Positions 17,649 through 26,576 of a stretch of 64,000 bases of DNA are shown piece by piece (position 1 is the stretch's first letter; every line of letters starts with the position of its first letter). The DNA comes from Streptomyces venezuelae. Lineage in GTDB: Bacteria; Actinomycetota; Actinomycetes; Streptomycetales; Streptomycetaceae. The notes under the pieces are model-generated. The model saw only the letters and a list, made by a program, of their open reading frames with translations. It was not told where the DNA came from and searched no databases. Made by a program: the position numbers and the translations under genes. The stretch covers positions 3,472,001 to 3,536,000 of the forward strand of contig NZ_CP029191.1 of NCBI RefSeq assembly GCF_008642335.1, written 5' to 3'.

Positions 17649-18665
17649 ATGGCCGACACAGCCGCCACCACACCCGCACCCGCCCCCGTCCGGCGCCACC
17701 GCGTCGTCGTCCTCGCCCTGGACGGCGTGATCCCCTTCGAACTGGGCATCCCGCAGCGCATCTTCAAGGGGGCGCGCACGCCGGAGGGGCGACGGTTGTA
17801 CGAGGTGGTGACCTGCTCGGTCCGTCCGCCGGGCCCCGTCCGCACGGACGCCGACTTCGCGATCGTCGTCGAGCACGGACCCGAGGCGCTGGCCCTGGCC
17901 GACACGGTTGTGATCCCGGCGTCGTACGAGCTGGGCCCGGTGTACGAGGAGGGCCGCCTCACCGCCGAACTGACCGCCGCCCTCGCCCACATCAGGCCGG
18001 GCACCCGCTTGATGGCCATCTGCACGGGCGGGTACATCCTGGCCGCCGCCGGCCTCCTGGACGGCCGCCCCGCCACCACGCACTGGTCGTCCGCCGACCA
18101 TTTCCAGCAGCTCTTCCCGCGCGTCGAGGTCGACGCGGACGTGCTGTTCATCGATGACGGCGACGTCCTCACGTCGGCGGGCGTGGCCGCGGGCATCGAC
18201 CTGTGTCTGCATGTCGTACGCCGCGACCACGGCACCGCCGTCGCCAACGAAGTGGCCCGCCGTACCGTCGTACCGCCGCACCGGGACGGCGGGCAGGCCC
18301 AGTACATCCACCGCCCGGTGCCCGAACCGCAGCTGGCCACGACGCGCACGGCACGCGCGTGGGCGCTCGGCCGCCTCGACCGGCCGCTGCAGCTGCGCGA
18401 CATGGCGGCACAGGAGTCGATGTCGGTCCGCACGTTCACGCGGCGGTTCCGTGAGGAGGTCGGCGTCAGTCCCGGTCAGTGGCTGACGCAGCAGCGCGTG
18501 GAGCGGGCGCGGCACCTCCTCGAGTCGACGGACCTCTCCGTCGACCAGGTGGCGGCGGACGCGGGCTTCGGGACGGCGCAGTCGATGCGGCAGCACCTTC
18601 AGGCGGCGCTAGGGGTCACGCCGACGGCCTACCGCCGAACGTTCCGCGCGGCCCCCGCCCACTGA
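17649..18665 (+). CDS. GlxA-family (DJ-1/PfpI plus AraC) transcriptional regulator
   Basis: A 338-residue regulator. The N-terminal DJ-1/PfpI-like domain (VVVLALDGVIPFELGIPQRI through about residue 195) has the CTGGYILAAAGLL motif at the nucleophile-elbow position. The C-terminal AraC domain contains two helix-turn-helix motifs (LQLRDMAAQESMSVRTFTRRF and STDLSVDQVAADAGFGTAQSMRQHL). Such proteins usually activate nearby genes in response to a metabolite. The divergent MFS gene at 16229 is the natural target, and the convergent MFS at 18609 overlaps its 3' end by 57 bases. Confidence 0.9.
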   Translation: MADTAATTPAPAPVRRHRVVVLALDGVIPFELGIPQRIFKGARTPEGRRLYEVVTCSVRPPGPVRTDADFAIVVEHGPEALALADTVVIPASYELGPVYEEGRLTAELTAALAHIRPGTRLMAICTGGYILAAAGLLDGRPATTHWSSADHFQQLFPRVEVDADVLFIDDGDVLTSAGVAAGIDLCLHVVRRDHGTAVANEVARRTVVPPHRDGGQAQYIHRPVPEPQLATTRTARAWALGRLDRPLQLRDMAAQESMSVRTFTRRFREEVGVSPGQWLTQQRVERARHLLESTDLSVDQVAADAGFGTAQSMRQHLQAALGVTPTAYRRTFRAAPAH

Positions 18666-19844
18666 CCCGGTGTCGTCCTCCACCGCTGCGGCAGGCTTCA
18701 CTTCCCCCGCCACCCCCACCAGCGTGAGGACGATCCCCAGTCCGACGCCCGCCAGGATCGCCGTGGACGGCGACACGACGCTGAGCAGGCCACCGGCGAG
18801 GGACCCGCTGGCGGCGTAACCGGCGCCGACGGCCGCGTACATCACCGAGTAGCCCGCGGCGAGCGCGCTGGGCGGCAGCGCCTCGCGCAGCGCCAGGTTC
18901 CTGGTCAGCATCACGCCGGCCTGCAGCACGCCGGCGACCGCGAGCGCGACGAACAGCCAGGGCACGCCGGGCAGGAGGGCGACGAGGGCGAGACACCCCG
19001 AGACGCCGAACATCAACACCATGCTCTGTGTACGCAGCCGCCCCGGCCAGCGCCGCAGCCCGTACACGAACGATCCGACCGCCGATCCGACGGCGAGCGC
19101 CACCAGCAGCGGACCCGCCCAGCCGACGTCGATGCCGCGCTGCTCCAGCAGGGCGGGCAACACGAGTTCGGCGAGCGCCAGCATCGACAGGCTCGCCGCG
19201 CCCGTCACGAACAGGGGCCAGGCACGGGCGAGGATCCGCACCATGGACTCACCGCCGCGGTCGTCGGCGTCCGCGCGCCATCCGGCGGGCAGCATCCAGA
19301 GCCCCGCGACGGAGCCGACCATCAGGAGACCGGCCAGGAGCAGGGGCAGCACCGGGGACACGCCGAGGGCGAGCCCCGTGACGGCGGCGGGCGCGACCGC
19401 CCAGATGGCGAACGTCAGCATCGACTCGACGGCCAGCGCCTGGGCGGCGGCCGCCTCCGGCACGATGCTCGTCAGCAGGGTGCGCAGGGCGCCCGGGGCG
19501 GCGGCGGGGGCGGCGCCGGCGACGAAGGCGCAGGCTCCGAGGGCGAGGGGGTGGGCGCCGTGCAGTACGCCGAGCCCCGCGAAGGCGAGCCCGCCGACCC
19601 CCAGCCCCACGGCCATCTCGGCGCGGGCCCGCTCCGCCCGGATCCGCATCCCCAGCACGGGCGCGCCGACGATCTCCCCCACGACGTACGCGGCGGCCAG
19701 CGCGGCCCCGAGGACATACCCACCGGGCCGCTCCCGAACAAGAAACACCAACGCGAGCGGCGCACCCGCGACGGGCATCCGCGCCCCCACGGCGACGACC
19801 CCCCACCGCACCACGCCCCACGACCTGACCGCCGAATACCCCAC
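18609..19844 (-). CDS. MFS transporter
   Basis: A 411-residue integral membrane protein with about twelve hydrophobic segments, arranged as two halves around a central loop (WRADADDRGGESMVRIL). It has features of the drug/small-molecule exporter branch but no decisive signature. The GTG start at 19844 is preceded by GTAGG. The C-terminus is a polar, arginine-rich tail that overlaps the end of the convergent regulator gene by 57 bases, an unusually long overlap; a shorter true C-terminus cannot be proposed because the frame is open. The substrate is unknown. Confidence 0.8.
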   Translation of the reverse strand: MGYSAVRSWGVVRWGVVAVGARMPVAGAPLALVFLVRERPGGYVLGAALAAAYVVGEIVGAPVLGMRIRAERARAEMAVGLGVGGLAFAGLGVLHGAHPLALGACAFVAGAAPAAAPGALRTLLTSIVPEAAAAQALAVESMLTFAIWAVAPAAVTGLALGVSPVLPLLLAGLLMVGSVAGLWMLPAGWRADADDRGGESMVRILARAWPLFVTGAASLSMLALAELVLPALLEQRGIDVGWAGPLLVALAVGSAVGSFVYGLRRWPGRLRTQSMVLMFGVSGCLALVALLPGVPWLFVALAVAGVLQAGVMLTRNLALREALPPSALAAGYSVMYAAVGAGYAASGSLAGGLLSVVSPSTAILAGVGLGIVLTLVGVAGEVKPAAAVEDDTGSVGGGRAERSAVGRRRDP

Positions 19845-19928
19845 CCCACGAACCTACCGACCCACCCACCCGGGATGCCCCCGCTTTTCCGCGCGGAGAG
19901 GGCGGAGGGACCCCCCAGGACCCGGCTC

Positions 19929-20978
19929 TCAGAACGTCAGAACCCCCCGCGCCACCCTCCCCGCCTCCGCGTCCCCCACCGCCACCTCGAAGTCCTCCAC
20001 CGGATACGTCGCCGTCACCAGCTCGTCCAGGAGCAAGCGCCCCTCCCGGTACAGGTCCGCGTACAGCGCGAAATCACGCTGCGGCCGCGAACTCCCGTAC
20101 CGGCACCCCAGAATCGACTTGTCCAAGAACATCGACGCCACCACGAACGACGCCTCAGCCGTCGCCCCCGGCATCCCCAGCAGCACCGCCTGCCCGTGCC
20201 GGTCCAGGAGATCCACCGCTTCCCGTACCAACTCCACCCGTCCCACGCACTCGAATGCGTGGTCCGCCCCCTGAGGCAGCACCTCCCGCACCCCGTCCGT
20301 CGACCCGAAGAAGTGCGTCGCCCCGAAGCGCCTCGCCGCCGCTTCCTTCTCCGGATTCGCGTCGACCGCGACGATCACCCGTGCCCCCGCGATCCGCGCC
20401 CCCTGCAACACATTGAGCCCGATCCCACCCGTACCGATCACCACCACCGAGTCCCCCCGGTCGACCTTCGCCCGGTTCAGCGCCGCGCCCACCCCCGTCA
20501 CCACGGCGCACCCGATCAGCGCCGCGGACGTCAGCGGAATGTCGTCCGGGATCCGCACCGCCTGCACGCCCTTCACGATCGTGCGCTCCGCGAAGGACGA
20601 GTTCGCCGCGAACTGGTACACCGGCTTGCCGCCCCGTGTGAACGGCTGGTCCGGCGTCCCGATCGCCTTCCGGCACATGGTCGGCCGCCCCCGATGGCAC
20701 TCCCCGCACGCGCCACAGTTCGCGATCGTGGACAGCGCCACGTGATCCCCCGGCGCCACATGCACGACCCCCGCCCCCACCGCCTCGACGACCCCCGCGC
20801 CCTCGTGCCCCAGCACCACCGGCGGCGGAAACGGAATGGTCCCGTCGATCACCGACAGATCGCTGTGGCACAGCCCGGCCGCCGCCACCGCGACCAGCAC
20901 CTCGCCCGGCCCCGGATCACGTATCTCCAGGTCGTCGACGACCTCGACCCGCGCCCCGTCGAAGACAACGCCCCTCAT
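19929..20978 (-). CDS. Zinc-dependent alcohol dehydrogenase (MDR superfamily)
   Basis: A 349-residue medium-chain dehydrogenase. Catalytic zinc ligands are C37 in GLCHSDLS and H58/E59 in GHEGAG. The structural zinc lobe is complete with C88, C91, C94 and C102. The NAD-binding motif GTGGIGLN lies near residue 190. It oxidises an alcohol to aldehyde or the reverse; homologues occur in mycobacterial lipid and steroid clusters. It is the last gene of the SDR-dehydrogenase-ADH operon, starting ten bases after the stop of the acyl-CoA dehydrogenase gene with GAGGGG as ribosome binding site. Confidence 0.9.
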   Translation of the reverse strand: MRGVVFDGARVEVVDDLEIRDPGPGEVLVAVAAAGLCHSDLSVIDGTIPFPPPVVLGHEGAGVVEAVGAGVVHVAPGDHVALSTIANCGACGECHRGRPTMCRKAIGTPDQPFTRGGKPVYQFAANSSFAERTIVKGVQAVRIPDDIPLTSAALIGCAVVTGVGAALNRAKVDRGDSVVVIGTGGIGLNVLQGARIAGARVIVAVDANPEKEAAARRFGATHFFGSTDGVREVLPQGADHAFECVGRVELVREAVDLLDRHGQAVLLGMPGATAEASFVVASMFLDKSILGCRYGSSRPQRDFALYADLYREGRLLLDELVTATYPVEDFEVAVGDAEAGRVARGVLTF

Positions 20979-20988
20979 CCCGTACCCC

Positions 20989-22314
20989 TCACCGAGGCCC
21001 CCTGGCCTCTCTCGGCAGACCGAGCACCCGCTCGGCGATGATGTTCCGCTGCACTTCGTCCGAGCCGCCGTACACGGTGTCGGCGCGACTGAACAGGAAC
21101 AGCCTTTGCAGCGCGTCGAGTTCGTACGGCGCGTCCGCACGCCAGTCCTCCGGCCCGACCGCCGCCGACGCCCCCCGCACGGCCATCGCCAGCTCCCCGA
21201 GCCGCTGATGCCACCGCCCCCACAGCAACTTGGCCACACTGGGCGCGCCGACAACCGAGCCGCCACCCGCGCCCGCCCCCACCCCCGCACTCCCCAACGT
21301 CCGCAACGCGTTCCACCGCATCACCCGCAGCTCCCCCCACTGCCGCACCAGCCGATCCCGCACCACCGGGTCGTCGACCGCCCCGCCCGTCACGGCCTCC
21401 CGTACGACCGCCGCCAGCTCCTCCGCGAAGCCGATCTGCTGCACCAGCGTGGACACGCCCCGCTCGAAGCCGAGGAGCCCCATGGCGACCCGCCAGCCGT
21501 TGCCGACGCCGCCCACCACATGGGCCGCACGCGCGCGTGCACCGTCGAAGAAGACCTCGTTGAACTCACTGGTCCCGGTCAGCTGCCGAATGGGCCGGAC
21601 CTCGATCCGCCCCGGCTGATCCATGGGAACGAGCAGAAACGACAACCCCTCATGGGGCCGCGCCCCGTCGCCGCTCCCCGTCCGCGCCAGCACAAAACAC
21701 CAGTCCGCCTCATGCGCCAACGATGTCCAGATCTTCTGCCCGGTCACCCGGAAGTCGCCCGCCCCGTCCCGCTCGGCCCGCGTCCGCACCCCCGCGAGAT
21801 CCGACCCGGCCCCGGGCTCGCTGTACCCCTGGCACCACAGCGTCTCGCCGCGCGCGATGGGCGGCAGGAACTCGTCCCGCTGCTCCCGGCTCCCGTACGC
21901 GAGGAGCGTGGGCGCGAGCAGGTTCTCGCCGATGTGCCCGTACCGTCCGGGCGCCCGCACGCGCGCGTACTCCTCGGCCCAGACCACCTGCTGGGTCAAC
22001 GTGGCCCGCCGATTCCCGTACACACCGACACCGGCACCGGCATCGACACCGGCATTCACACCCGCACCCGACCCCGCACCCGCACCGGAGTCCGACCCCG
22101 CACCCGAGCCCGCCCCCACATCCCACCCGAGCCCGATCCACCCCCCACGCCCCAACTCCCGCTCCCACGCCCGCCGCAGCGCACCCCCCTCGTGCTCGCT
22201 CCCGGGCCCGCCCCTCCCCACCGCGGCGGCGAACTCCCCGGTGAGGTGCTCCGCGAGCCACGCGCGCGCCTCCGCGCGGAACGCCTCGTCCTCGACCCCG
22301 AACCCGAACTCCAT
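20989..22314 (-). CDS. Acyl-CoA dehydrogenase, alpha-type, with low-complexity insertion
   Basis: A 441-residue acyl-CoA dehydrogenase. It has LWCQGYSEPGAGSDLAGVRT in the flavin-binding middle domain, GFERGVSTL, whose glutamate sits where the catalytic base lies in isovaleryl-CoA dehydrogenase-like enzymes, and the terminal VQRNIIAERVLGLPRE. Between residues 66 and 98 an Ala/Gly/Ser/Asp/Val-rich segment interrupts the N-terminal helical domain, just after GLGWDVG. Close relatives normally have a short loop there. A second glycine-rich patch is near residue 355. The frame is intact on both sides. It is the middle gene of the operon; ATG 22314 follows a run of guanines that serves as ribosome binding site. 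Confidence 0.87.
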   Translation of the reverse strand: MEFGFGVEDEAFRAEARAWLAEHLTGEFAAAVGRGGPGSEHEGGALRRAWERELGRGGWIGLGWDVGAGSGAGSDSGAGAGSGAGVNAGVDAGAGVGVYGNRRATLTQQVVWAEEYARVRAPGRYGHIGENLLAPTLLAYGSREQRDEFLPPIARGETLWCQGYSEPGAGSDLAGVRTRAERDGAGDFRVTGQKIWTSLAHEADWCFVLARTGSGDGARPHEGLSFLLVPMDQPGRIEVRPIRQLTGTSEFNEVFFDGARARAAHVVGGVGNGWRVAMGLLGFERGVSTLVQQIGFAEELAAVVREAVTGGAVDDPVVRDRLVRQWGELRVMRWNALRTLGSAGVGAGAGGGSVVGAPSVAKLLWGRWHQRLGELAMAVRGASAAVGPEDWRADAPYELDALQRLFLFSRADTVYGGSDEVQRNIIAERVLGLPREARGPR

Positions 22315-22358
22315 CAGCCCCCCCCCAATCGGCCTGCCCCACCCACTCCCCCACTCCC

Positions 22359-23270
22359 CTACGCGTTCGGCCGCTCCCTCCCCGCCGCCGCCTTCGCCAT
22401 CGCCTCCAGCTGCGCCAGCAACGGCATCGGGTCGGTGCCGACCGTCCCGGGCAGGAAGTCCGCGATCTTCTCGGGGGTCCAGGCCCCCTCCGCGTACCCC
22501 GCACGCAGCTCGCGCGGCTGTGCCCAGACCGCGATCTTGGGGCCGGCGATCGTGTAGACCTGGCCGGTGATGTTCTCCTCGCGCGCCCGGTCGCTGAGCA
22601 GGTACGTGACGAGCGCGGCGACATCCTCCGGCTCGCCGATCTCCTTGAGCTCCATCGGCACGTTCGCCGACATCCGCGTACGGGCGACGGGCGCCACCGC
22701 GTTCGCGGTCACCCCGTACTTGTGCAGCCCCAGCGCCGCACTCCGCACCAGCGAGATGATCCCGCCCTTCGCCGCGCTGTAGTTGGCCTGCGCGACCGAG
22801 CCCTGGTGGTTGCCGCTGGTGAAGCCGATCAGCGTGCCGGAGCCCTGCTTGCGCATCACCGCGGACGCCGCACGGAACACCGTGAACGTGCCCTTGAGGT
22901 GCGTGGCGACCACGGGGTCCCACTCCTCCTCGGACATGTTGAACAGCATCCGCTCGCGCAGGATCCCGGCGACGCACACGACCCCGTCCACACGCCCGTA
23001 CTCGGCGAGCGCGACGTCGACGACGCGCTGTCCGCCCGCCATCGTCGAGATGTCGTCCGCGACGGCGACGGCCTCGCCGCCCGCGGCGTGGATCTCCTTG
23101 ACGACGGCGTCCGCTATCTCACTGGCCGGCTCGGCGCCCTCCATGGAGACGCCGTAGTCGTTGACGACGACCTTCGCCCCCTCGGCCGCCGCGGCGAGCG
23201 CGACGGCCCTGCCGATGCCGCGTCCCGCGCCGGTCACGGCGACCACCTTGCCTGCCAAGAAGTTCCCCAC
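22359..23270 (-). CDS. SDR-family 3-hydroxyacyl-CoA dehydrogenase-like protein
   Basis: A 303-residue short-chain dehydrogenase. The cofactor loop is TGAGRGIG (13-20), and the catalytic residues S152, Y164 and K168 are in place (YSAAKGG). NDYG after strand 2 and the tail resemble the dehydrogenase part of peroxisomal multifunctional enzyme 2 (HSD17B4), which oxidises 3-hydroxyacyl-CoA. Length and C-terminal extension fit that subgroup. It is the first gene of a three-gene operon. The GTG start at 23270 has GGGAAGGGG upstream, and operator copy f lies 24 bases ahead of it, shared with the divergent hydrolase. Confidence 0.88.
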   Translation of the reverse strand: MGNFLAGKVVAVTGAGRGIGRAVALAAAAEGAKVVVNDYGVSMEGAEPASEIADAVVKEIHAAGGEAVAVADDISTMAGGQRVVDVALAEYGRVDGVVCVAGILRERMLFNMSEEEWDPVVATHLKGTFTVFRAASAVMRKQGSGTLIGFTSGNHQGSVAQANYSAAKGGIISLVRSAALGLHKYGVTANAVAPVARTRMSANVPMELKEIGEPEDVAALVTYLLSDRAREENITGQVYTIAGPKIAVWAQPRELRAGYAEGAWTPEKIADFLPGTVGTDPMPLLAQLEAMAKAAAGRERPNA

Positions 23271-23293
23271 GTCCGGCCCCTTCCCGAGGTTTC

Positions 23294-23306
23294 TGACGGA
23301 CCGTTA
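23294..23306. promoter_or_regulatory. Operator copy f, TGACGGACCGTTA
   Basis: One mismatch from a 6-1-6 palindrome. It sits in the 89-base divergent region between the SDR gene and the cyclase-family gene, close to both. TAGATT at 23305-23310 is a possible -10 box for the plus-strand gene. Confidence 0.65.
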
Positions 23307-23359
23307 GATTTTATGACCCGCCAGATACCGGAAGACAACCCCCGCGGAGGCACCAGCCC

Positions 23360-24316
23360 ATGCCAGCGCCCGACGCGACACCCCCAGCCGCCTCGCTCCC
23401 GCCCGAGTTCCACGACATCGCCAAGCGCGTCTCGAACTGGGGCCGTTGGGGGACCGGGGACGAGATCGGAACCCTCAACCTCATCACCGACGACGTCGTG
23501 CGCGCCGCGTCCGCCGAGGTCCGCACCGGCCGCCGCGTCCCGCTCGCGCTGCCGCTGAAGGAGGACGGCGTGCAGACCGGGCTGATCCCGGGGCGCGTGA
23601 ACCCCCTGCACACCATGGTGCAGATCAACCAGGAGCTCTTCGGGCCCGGCACGGTCGCCACCAGCGACGACGCCGTGACGATGGGGCTGCAGACGGCGAC
23701 CCACTGGGACGCCCTCACGCACGCGTCACACTCGGGGAAGATCTACAACGGCCGCCCCGCGGACACCATCACGGCCCACGAGGGCGCACGCTTCAGCGGC
23801 ATCGACAAGGCCCGCCACATCGTCTCGCGCGGCGTCCTCCTGGACGTGGCCCGCGCCAAGGGGCTCGACCGGCTGCCGGGCGACCACGCCGTCACGCCCG
23901 AAGACCTCGACGAGGCAGCGGAGTTCGGGCGTGTCACGGTCCGCGCGGGCGACATCGCGCTGGTGCGCACGGGCCAGATGCAGGTCTATCTGGCGGGCGA
24001 CAAACACGCGTACGGTTACCCGTCCCCCGGCCTCTCGATCCGTACGCCCGAGTGGTTCCACGCGCGGGACGTCGCCGCGGTCGCGAACGACACGCTGACC
24101 TTCGAGATCTTCCCGCCGGAGATCGAGAACCTGTGGCTGCCCGTGCACGCGCTCCACCTCGTCGAGATGGGAATGATCCAGGGCCAGAACTGGAATCTGG
24201 AAAACTTGTCCACAGCCTGTGCAGAAGTTTCCCGCTACACGTTCCTGCTGTGCGCGATGCCGGAACCGTTCACCGGCGGTACGGGCACCCCGGTGGCGCC
24301 GGTCGCCGTTCTGTGA
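23360..24316 (+). CDS. Cyclase-family metal-dependent hydrolase
   Basis: A 318-residue protein of the kynurenine formamidase/cyclase family. The metal-binding motif appears as THWDALTHASH, with H115, D117 and H121, followed by GKIYNGRPA. The sequence begins with SNWGRWGTGDEIGTLNLIT, typical of the actinobacterial subfamily. Family members hydrolyse amides or lactones or act on cyclic acids. With its operator and neighbours, ring opening of a cyclic intermediate is a reasonable idea but unproven. GGAGG is ten bases before the ATG. Confidence 0.85.
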   Translation: MPAPDATPPAASLPPEFHDIAKRVSNWGRWGTGDEIGTLNLITDDVVRAASAEVRTGRRVPLALPLKEDGVQTGLIPGRVNPLHTMVQINQELFGPGTVATSDDAVTMGLQTATHWDALTHASHSGKIYNGRPADTITAHEGARFSGIDKARHIVSRGVLLDVARAKGLDRLPGDHAVTPEDLDEAAEFGRVTVRAGDIALVRTGQMQVYLAGDKHAYGYPSPGLSIRTPEWFHARDVAAVANDTLTFEIFPPEIENLWLPVHALHLVEMGMIQGQNWNLENLSTACAEVSRYTFLLCAMPEPFTGGTGTPVAPVAVL

Positions 24317-24648
24317 CGTCCGGAATCGCGAGACGCGAAAGACCGGAACCGCGGAAGGCGGCGCGTCGGATGTCGCCCCCAGTACGCCTCCGCGCACGCC
24401 GCCGTCCGGCTTTGAAAGGGCGACTCACATTGCGCCAAGGACCCGCGGCACTGCGGCGGCCGGCCCTCGACGTCCCCTCACGGCGAATCGCTGCCCACAA
24501 GCGTGATCAATCGGACACGCCACGTCAACACCGTGTCGGGGATTAATGAACTACGCCCCTTTTGCCCCACCAGCGCACGGGAGCGCGCACAGCAGCACAG
24601 GACGGCGCACGCGGGCTCTCGACCCTGACGCGGGGAACTCCACCGACG
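24317..24648. other. Noncoding gap
   Basis: 332 bases between convergent genes (cyclase-family hydrolase and anti-sigma-like ATPase). I see no convincing coding frame, hairpin or RNA gene in it. Confidence 0.4.
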
Positions 24649-25275
24649 TCACACCGCTTCGTAGACGCTGTCCACGTCCCCGAAGGCGACCCGGCTGCGG
24701 ACCGCCCTCTCGTACGCGGCCCCGTCGCACGCGGTCACCCCGAGGGGTGTCGTCACGTCGCACGCCATCGGCCCGTGGGCCGACGGAGCCCAGGCCCGCT
24801 CGCAGGCCTGGGCGTCGTACGCCTGCCCGTCATGCGTCGTGCCCTCGAACTCCACCGCCGCGACGCCGGGCTCGCACCGGTCGACCTCGCACCAGATGCT
24901 CTTGCCCGCACCCTCGGGCTGCCAGCCCCAGCGGTCGGCGAGCCCGTCGACCAGCTCCAGGCCGCGGCCGTTGGTGTCGTCGCCGTCCGCGTGCCGCTGG
25001 GCGGGCGGACGGGCGCTCCGGTCGGCCACCTCGACCCTGACCGTCCCCGGCGCGTCGGCGAGGACGCGCGGGAGCAGCATGCGCAGCACGGCCGGACAGC
25101 CGGTGTGCACAACGGCGTTGGTGACGAGTTCCGAGATCAGCAGGATCAGCGTCTCGGCGACCGGCTCATCGGCCTCTATCCCGGAGCCCGCGAGCCTGGA
25201 CCGCGCCCATCGTCTGGCCCGCCCCACCTCCGCGGGGTCGGCCCCGACCTCCAGCTGAACTTGAAGCACCTGCAC
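24649..25275 (-). CDS. Anti-sigma-factor-like ATP-binding protein (HATPase_c, RsbW type)
   Basis: A 208-residue protein with a GHKL ATPase fold: N-box LLISELVTNAVVHTGCP (about 46-62) and G-box GRGLELVDGLADRWG. The C-terminal 70 residues are acidic and cysteine-containing, with CDVTTPLGVTACDGAAYERA, and match no known domain. Streptomyces encodes dozens of such proteins; those studied bind sigma or anti-anti-sigma factors, and some accompany XRE/DUF397 pairs. No sigma gene is adjacent. The GTG start at 25275 has a weak ribosome binding site. Confidence 0.83.
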   Translation of the reverse strand: MQVLQVQLEVGADPAEVGRARRWARSRLAGSGIEADEPVAETLILLISELVTNAVVHTGCPAVLRMLLPRVLADAPGTVRVEVADRSARPPAQRHADGDDTNGRGLELVDGLADRWGWQPEGAGKSIWCEVDRCEPGVAAVEFEGTTHDGQAYDAQACERAWAPSAHGPMACDVTTPLGVTACDGAAYERAVRSRVAFGDVDSVYEAV

Positions 25276-25716
25276 CGCTCACACCATCCGAACCGGCGGA
25301 CACATCGCCTCGCGACTCCACAGGGTCACCGAACGTGATCCCCTTGGGAGACAGCATGATTGACGTTCAGTCACCCCAACAAGCGCTTCGGGCATATTCC
25401 AGCGCGAAGGAGTACGCGTACTGCATACTGTGCGACGCGCACCGCGGGGGGTCGAACAGGCGGGGGCCGTGCCCCGCCCTGCGCTGCGAGCGGTGCGCAT
25501 CGCCGCGTCCGGCGCCACCACATGGGCAACACCGGCATGGTTCGGCCTCAGGACCACTCGCATCTCACACAAGGTACCCGAGCCGGACACCGACTCCGTG
25601 CCGTGACGAGTCACGCGTAGGACACAACCCGATATCGACGCTGAGTAGTCCCCGTCCGGAGGCCTCGAAGCCGCGAAACAACAGACAAATTACTCGATAT
25701 CGGACAGACCAATTTC
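25276..25716. other. 441-bp noncoding region with perfect palindrome
   Basis: I find no credible gene here. It contains the perfect 12-bp palindrome AGTACGCGTACT at 25411-25422, followed by GCATACTGTGC, and TGACGTTCAGTCA at 25361-25373, which resembles the nine-copy operator with one arm mismatch. These may be promoter elements for the anti-sigma-like gene on the minus strand. Confidence 0.4.
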
Positions 25717-26568
25717 TCAGGGCGCCTCCGTGAGCGCCTCGGCGAGCTCCTCCTCCGCGGCCCGCGCCGACCGTCCGAGCTCGGCCCGCACCCAGGCCCG
25801 CTTGAGGTGCAGGTGGACCTCCGACTCCCAGGTGAAACCCATCCCGCCGTGCACCTGGAGGCAGTCCCGCGCGTTGCGGACGGCCGCGTCGTCGGCCAGC
25901 AGCTTGGCGGCGGACACCTCCAGGCGGTCCCCGGTGACGGCGGCCGCGTACACGGCGCCGCGGGCGAGCTCGGCGCGTACGAGCATCTGTGCGCAGAGGT
26001 GCTTCACCGCCTGGAACGCGCCGATCGGACGCCCGAACTGCTCCCGCTGCCGTGCGTATTGGACGGCCGTCTCGCAGGTGTGTGCGGCGCTGCCGAGCTG
26101 TTCCGCCGCGTAGAGGAGCGCGCCGCGGTCGAGGCCGCCCGCGTCGGGGACGCGGTGCAGCGGCGTCAGCGGGTCGACGGAACGGAGGGGGACGGCTCCG
26201 GACGTGTCGCCCTGGACCACGTCCGCCTCCTCCAGCCACGGCACCAGCGCGCCGTCGACGGCGGTCACCACGGCCTCTCCCGTCGCCGCGCCCGGTACGT
26301 CGCCCGCCGCCAGGAACGTCGCCACGGCGGGCCCGGGCAGCAGGACCCGGCCCGCCTCCTCGAAGACCAACACGGCCTCCGGCAGCCCCAGTCCGACGCC
26401 GCCCTCCGCCTCGGGCAGGGCCAGGGAGAAGAAGCCGGCGTCCCCCAGCTCGCGCCAGAGCGCGCGGTCGATCCGGTCCGTGGCGTCCCGCAGCGAGAAC
26501 CGGCCCTCCAGGAGCCGCCTCATCCCGGCCTTCAACGCCTGCTGGTCGTCGTCGAGTTGGAAATCCAT
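25717..26568 (-). CDS. Acyl-CoA dehydrogenase, beta-type (short) subunit
   Basis: A 283-residue protein, clearly shorter than a standard acyl-CoA dehydrogenase (about 380). It keeps the N-terminal helical region (FQLDDDQQALKAGMRRLLEG), a reduced middle domain and the C-terminal helices with REQFGRPIGAFQAVKHLCAQ and QVHGGMGFTWESEVHLHLKR. This is the size and pattern of the small subunit in actinobacterial alpha2beta2 dehydrogenases (FadE pairs of steroid side-chain degradation). The gene starts eight bases after the stop of its likely partner at 26577 and is the second gene of that operon. Confidence 0.88.
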   Translation of the reverse strand: MDFQLDDDQQALKAGMRRLLEGRFSLRDATDRIDRALWRELGDAGFFSLALPEAEGGVGLGLPEAVLVFEEAGRVLLPGPAVATFLAAGDVPGAATGEAVVTAVDGALVPWLEEADVVQGDTSGAVPLRSVDPLTPLHRVPDAGGLDRGALLYAAEQLGSAAHTCETAVQYARQREQFGRPIGAFQAVKHLCAQMLVRAELARGAVYAAAVTGDRLEVSAAKLLADDAAVRNARDCLQVHGGMGFTWESEVHLHLKRAWVRAELGRSARAAEEELAEALTEAP

Positions 26569-26576
26569 ACGGACCC

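Noticed and set aside
25276..25716. Short frames on both strands in the 441-bp gap
   Set aside because: Composition is unlike coding sequence here and none has a ribosome binding site or recognisable motif.
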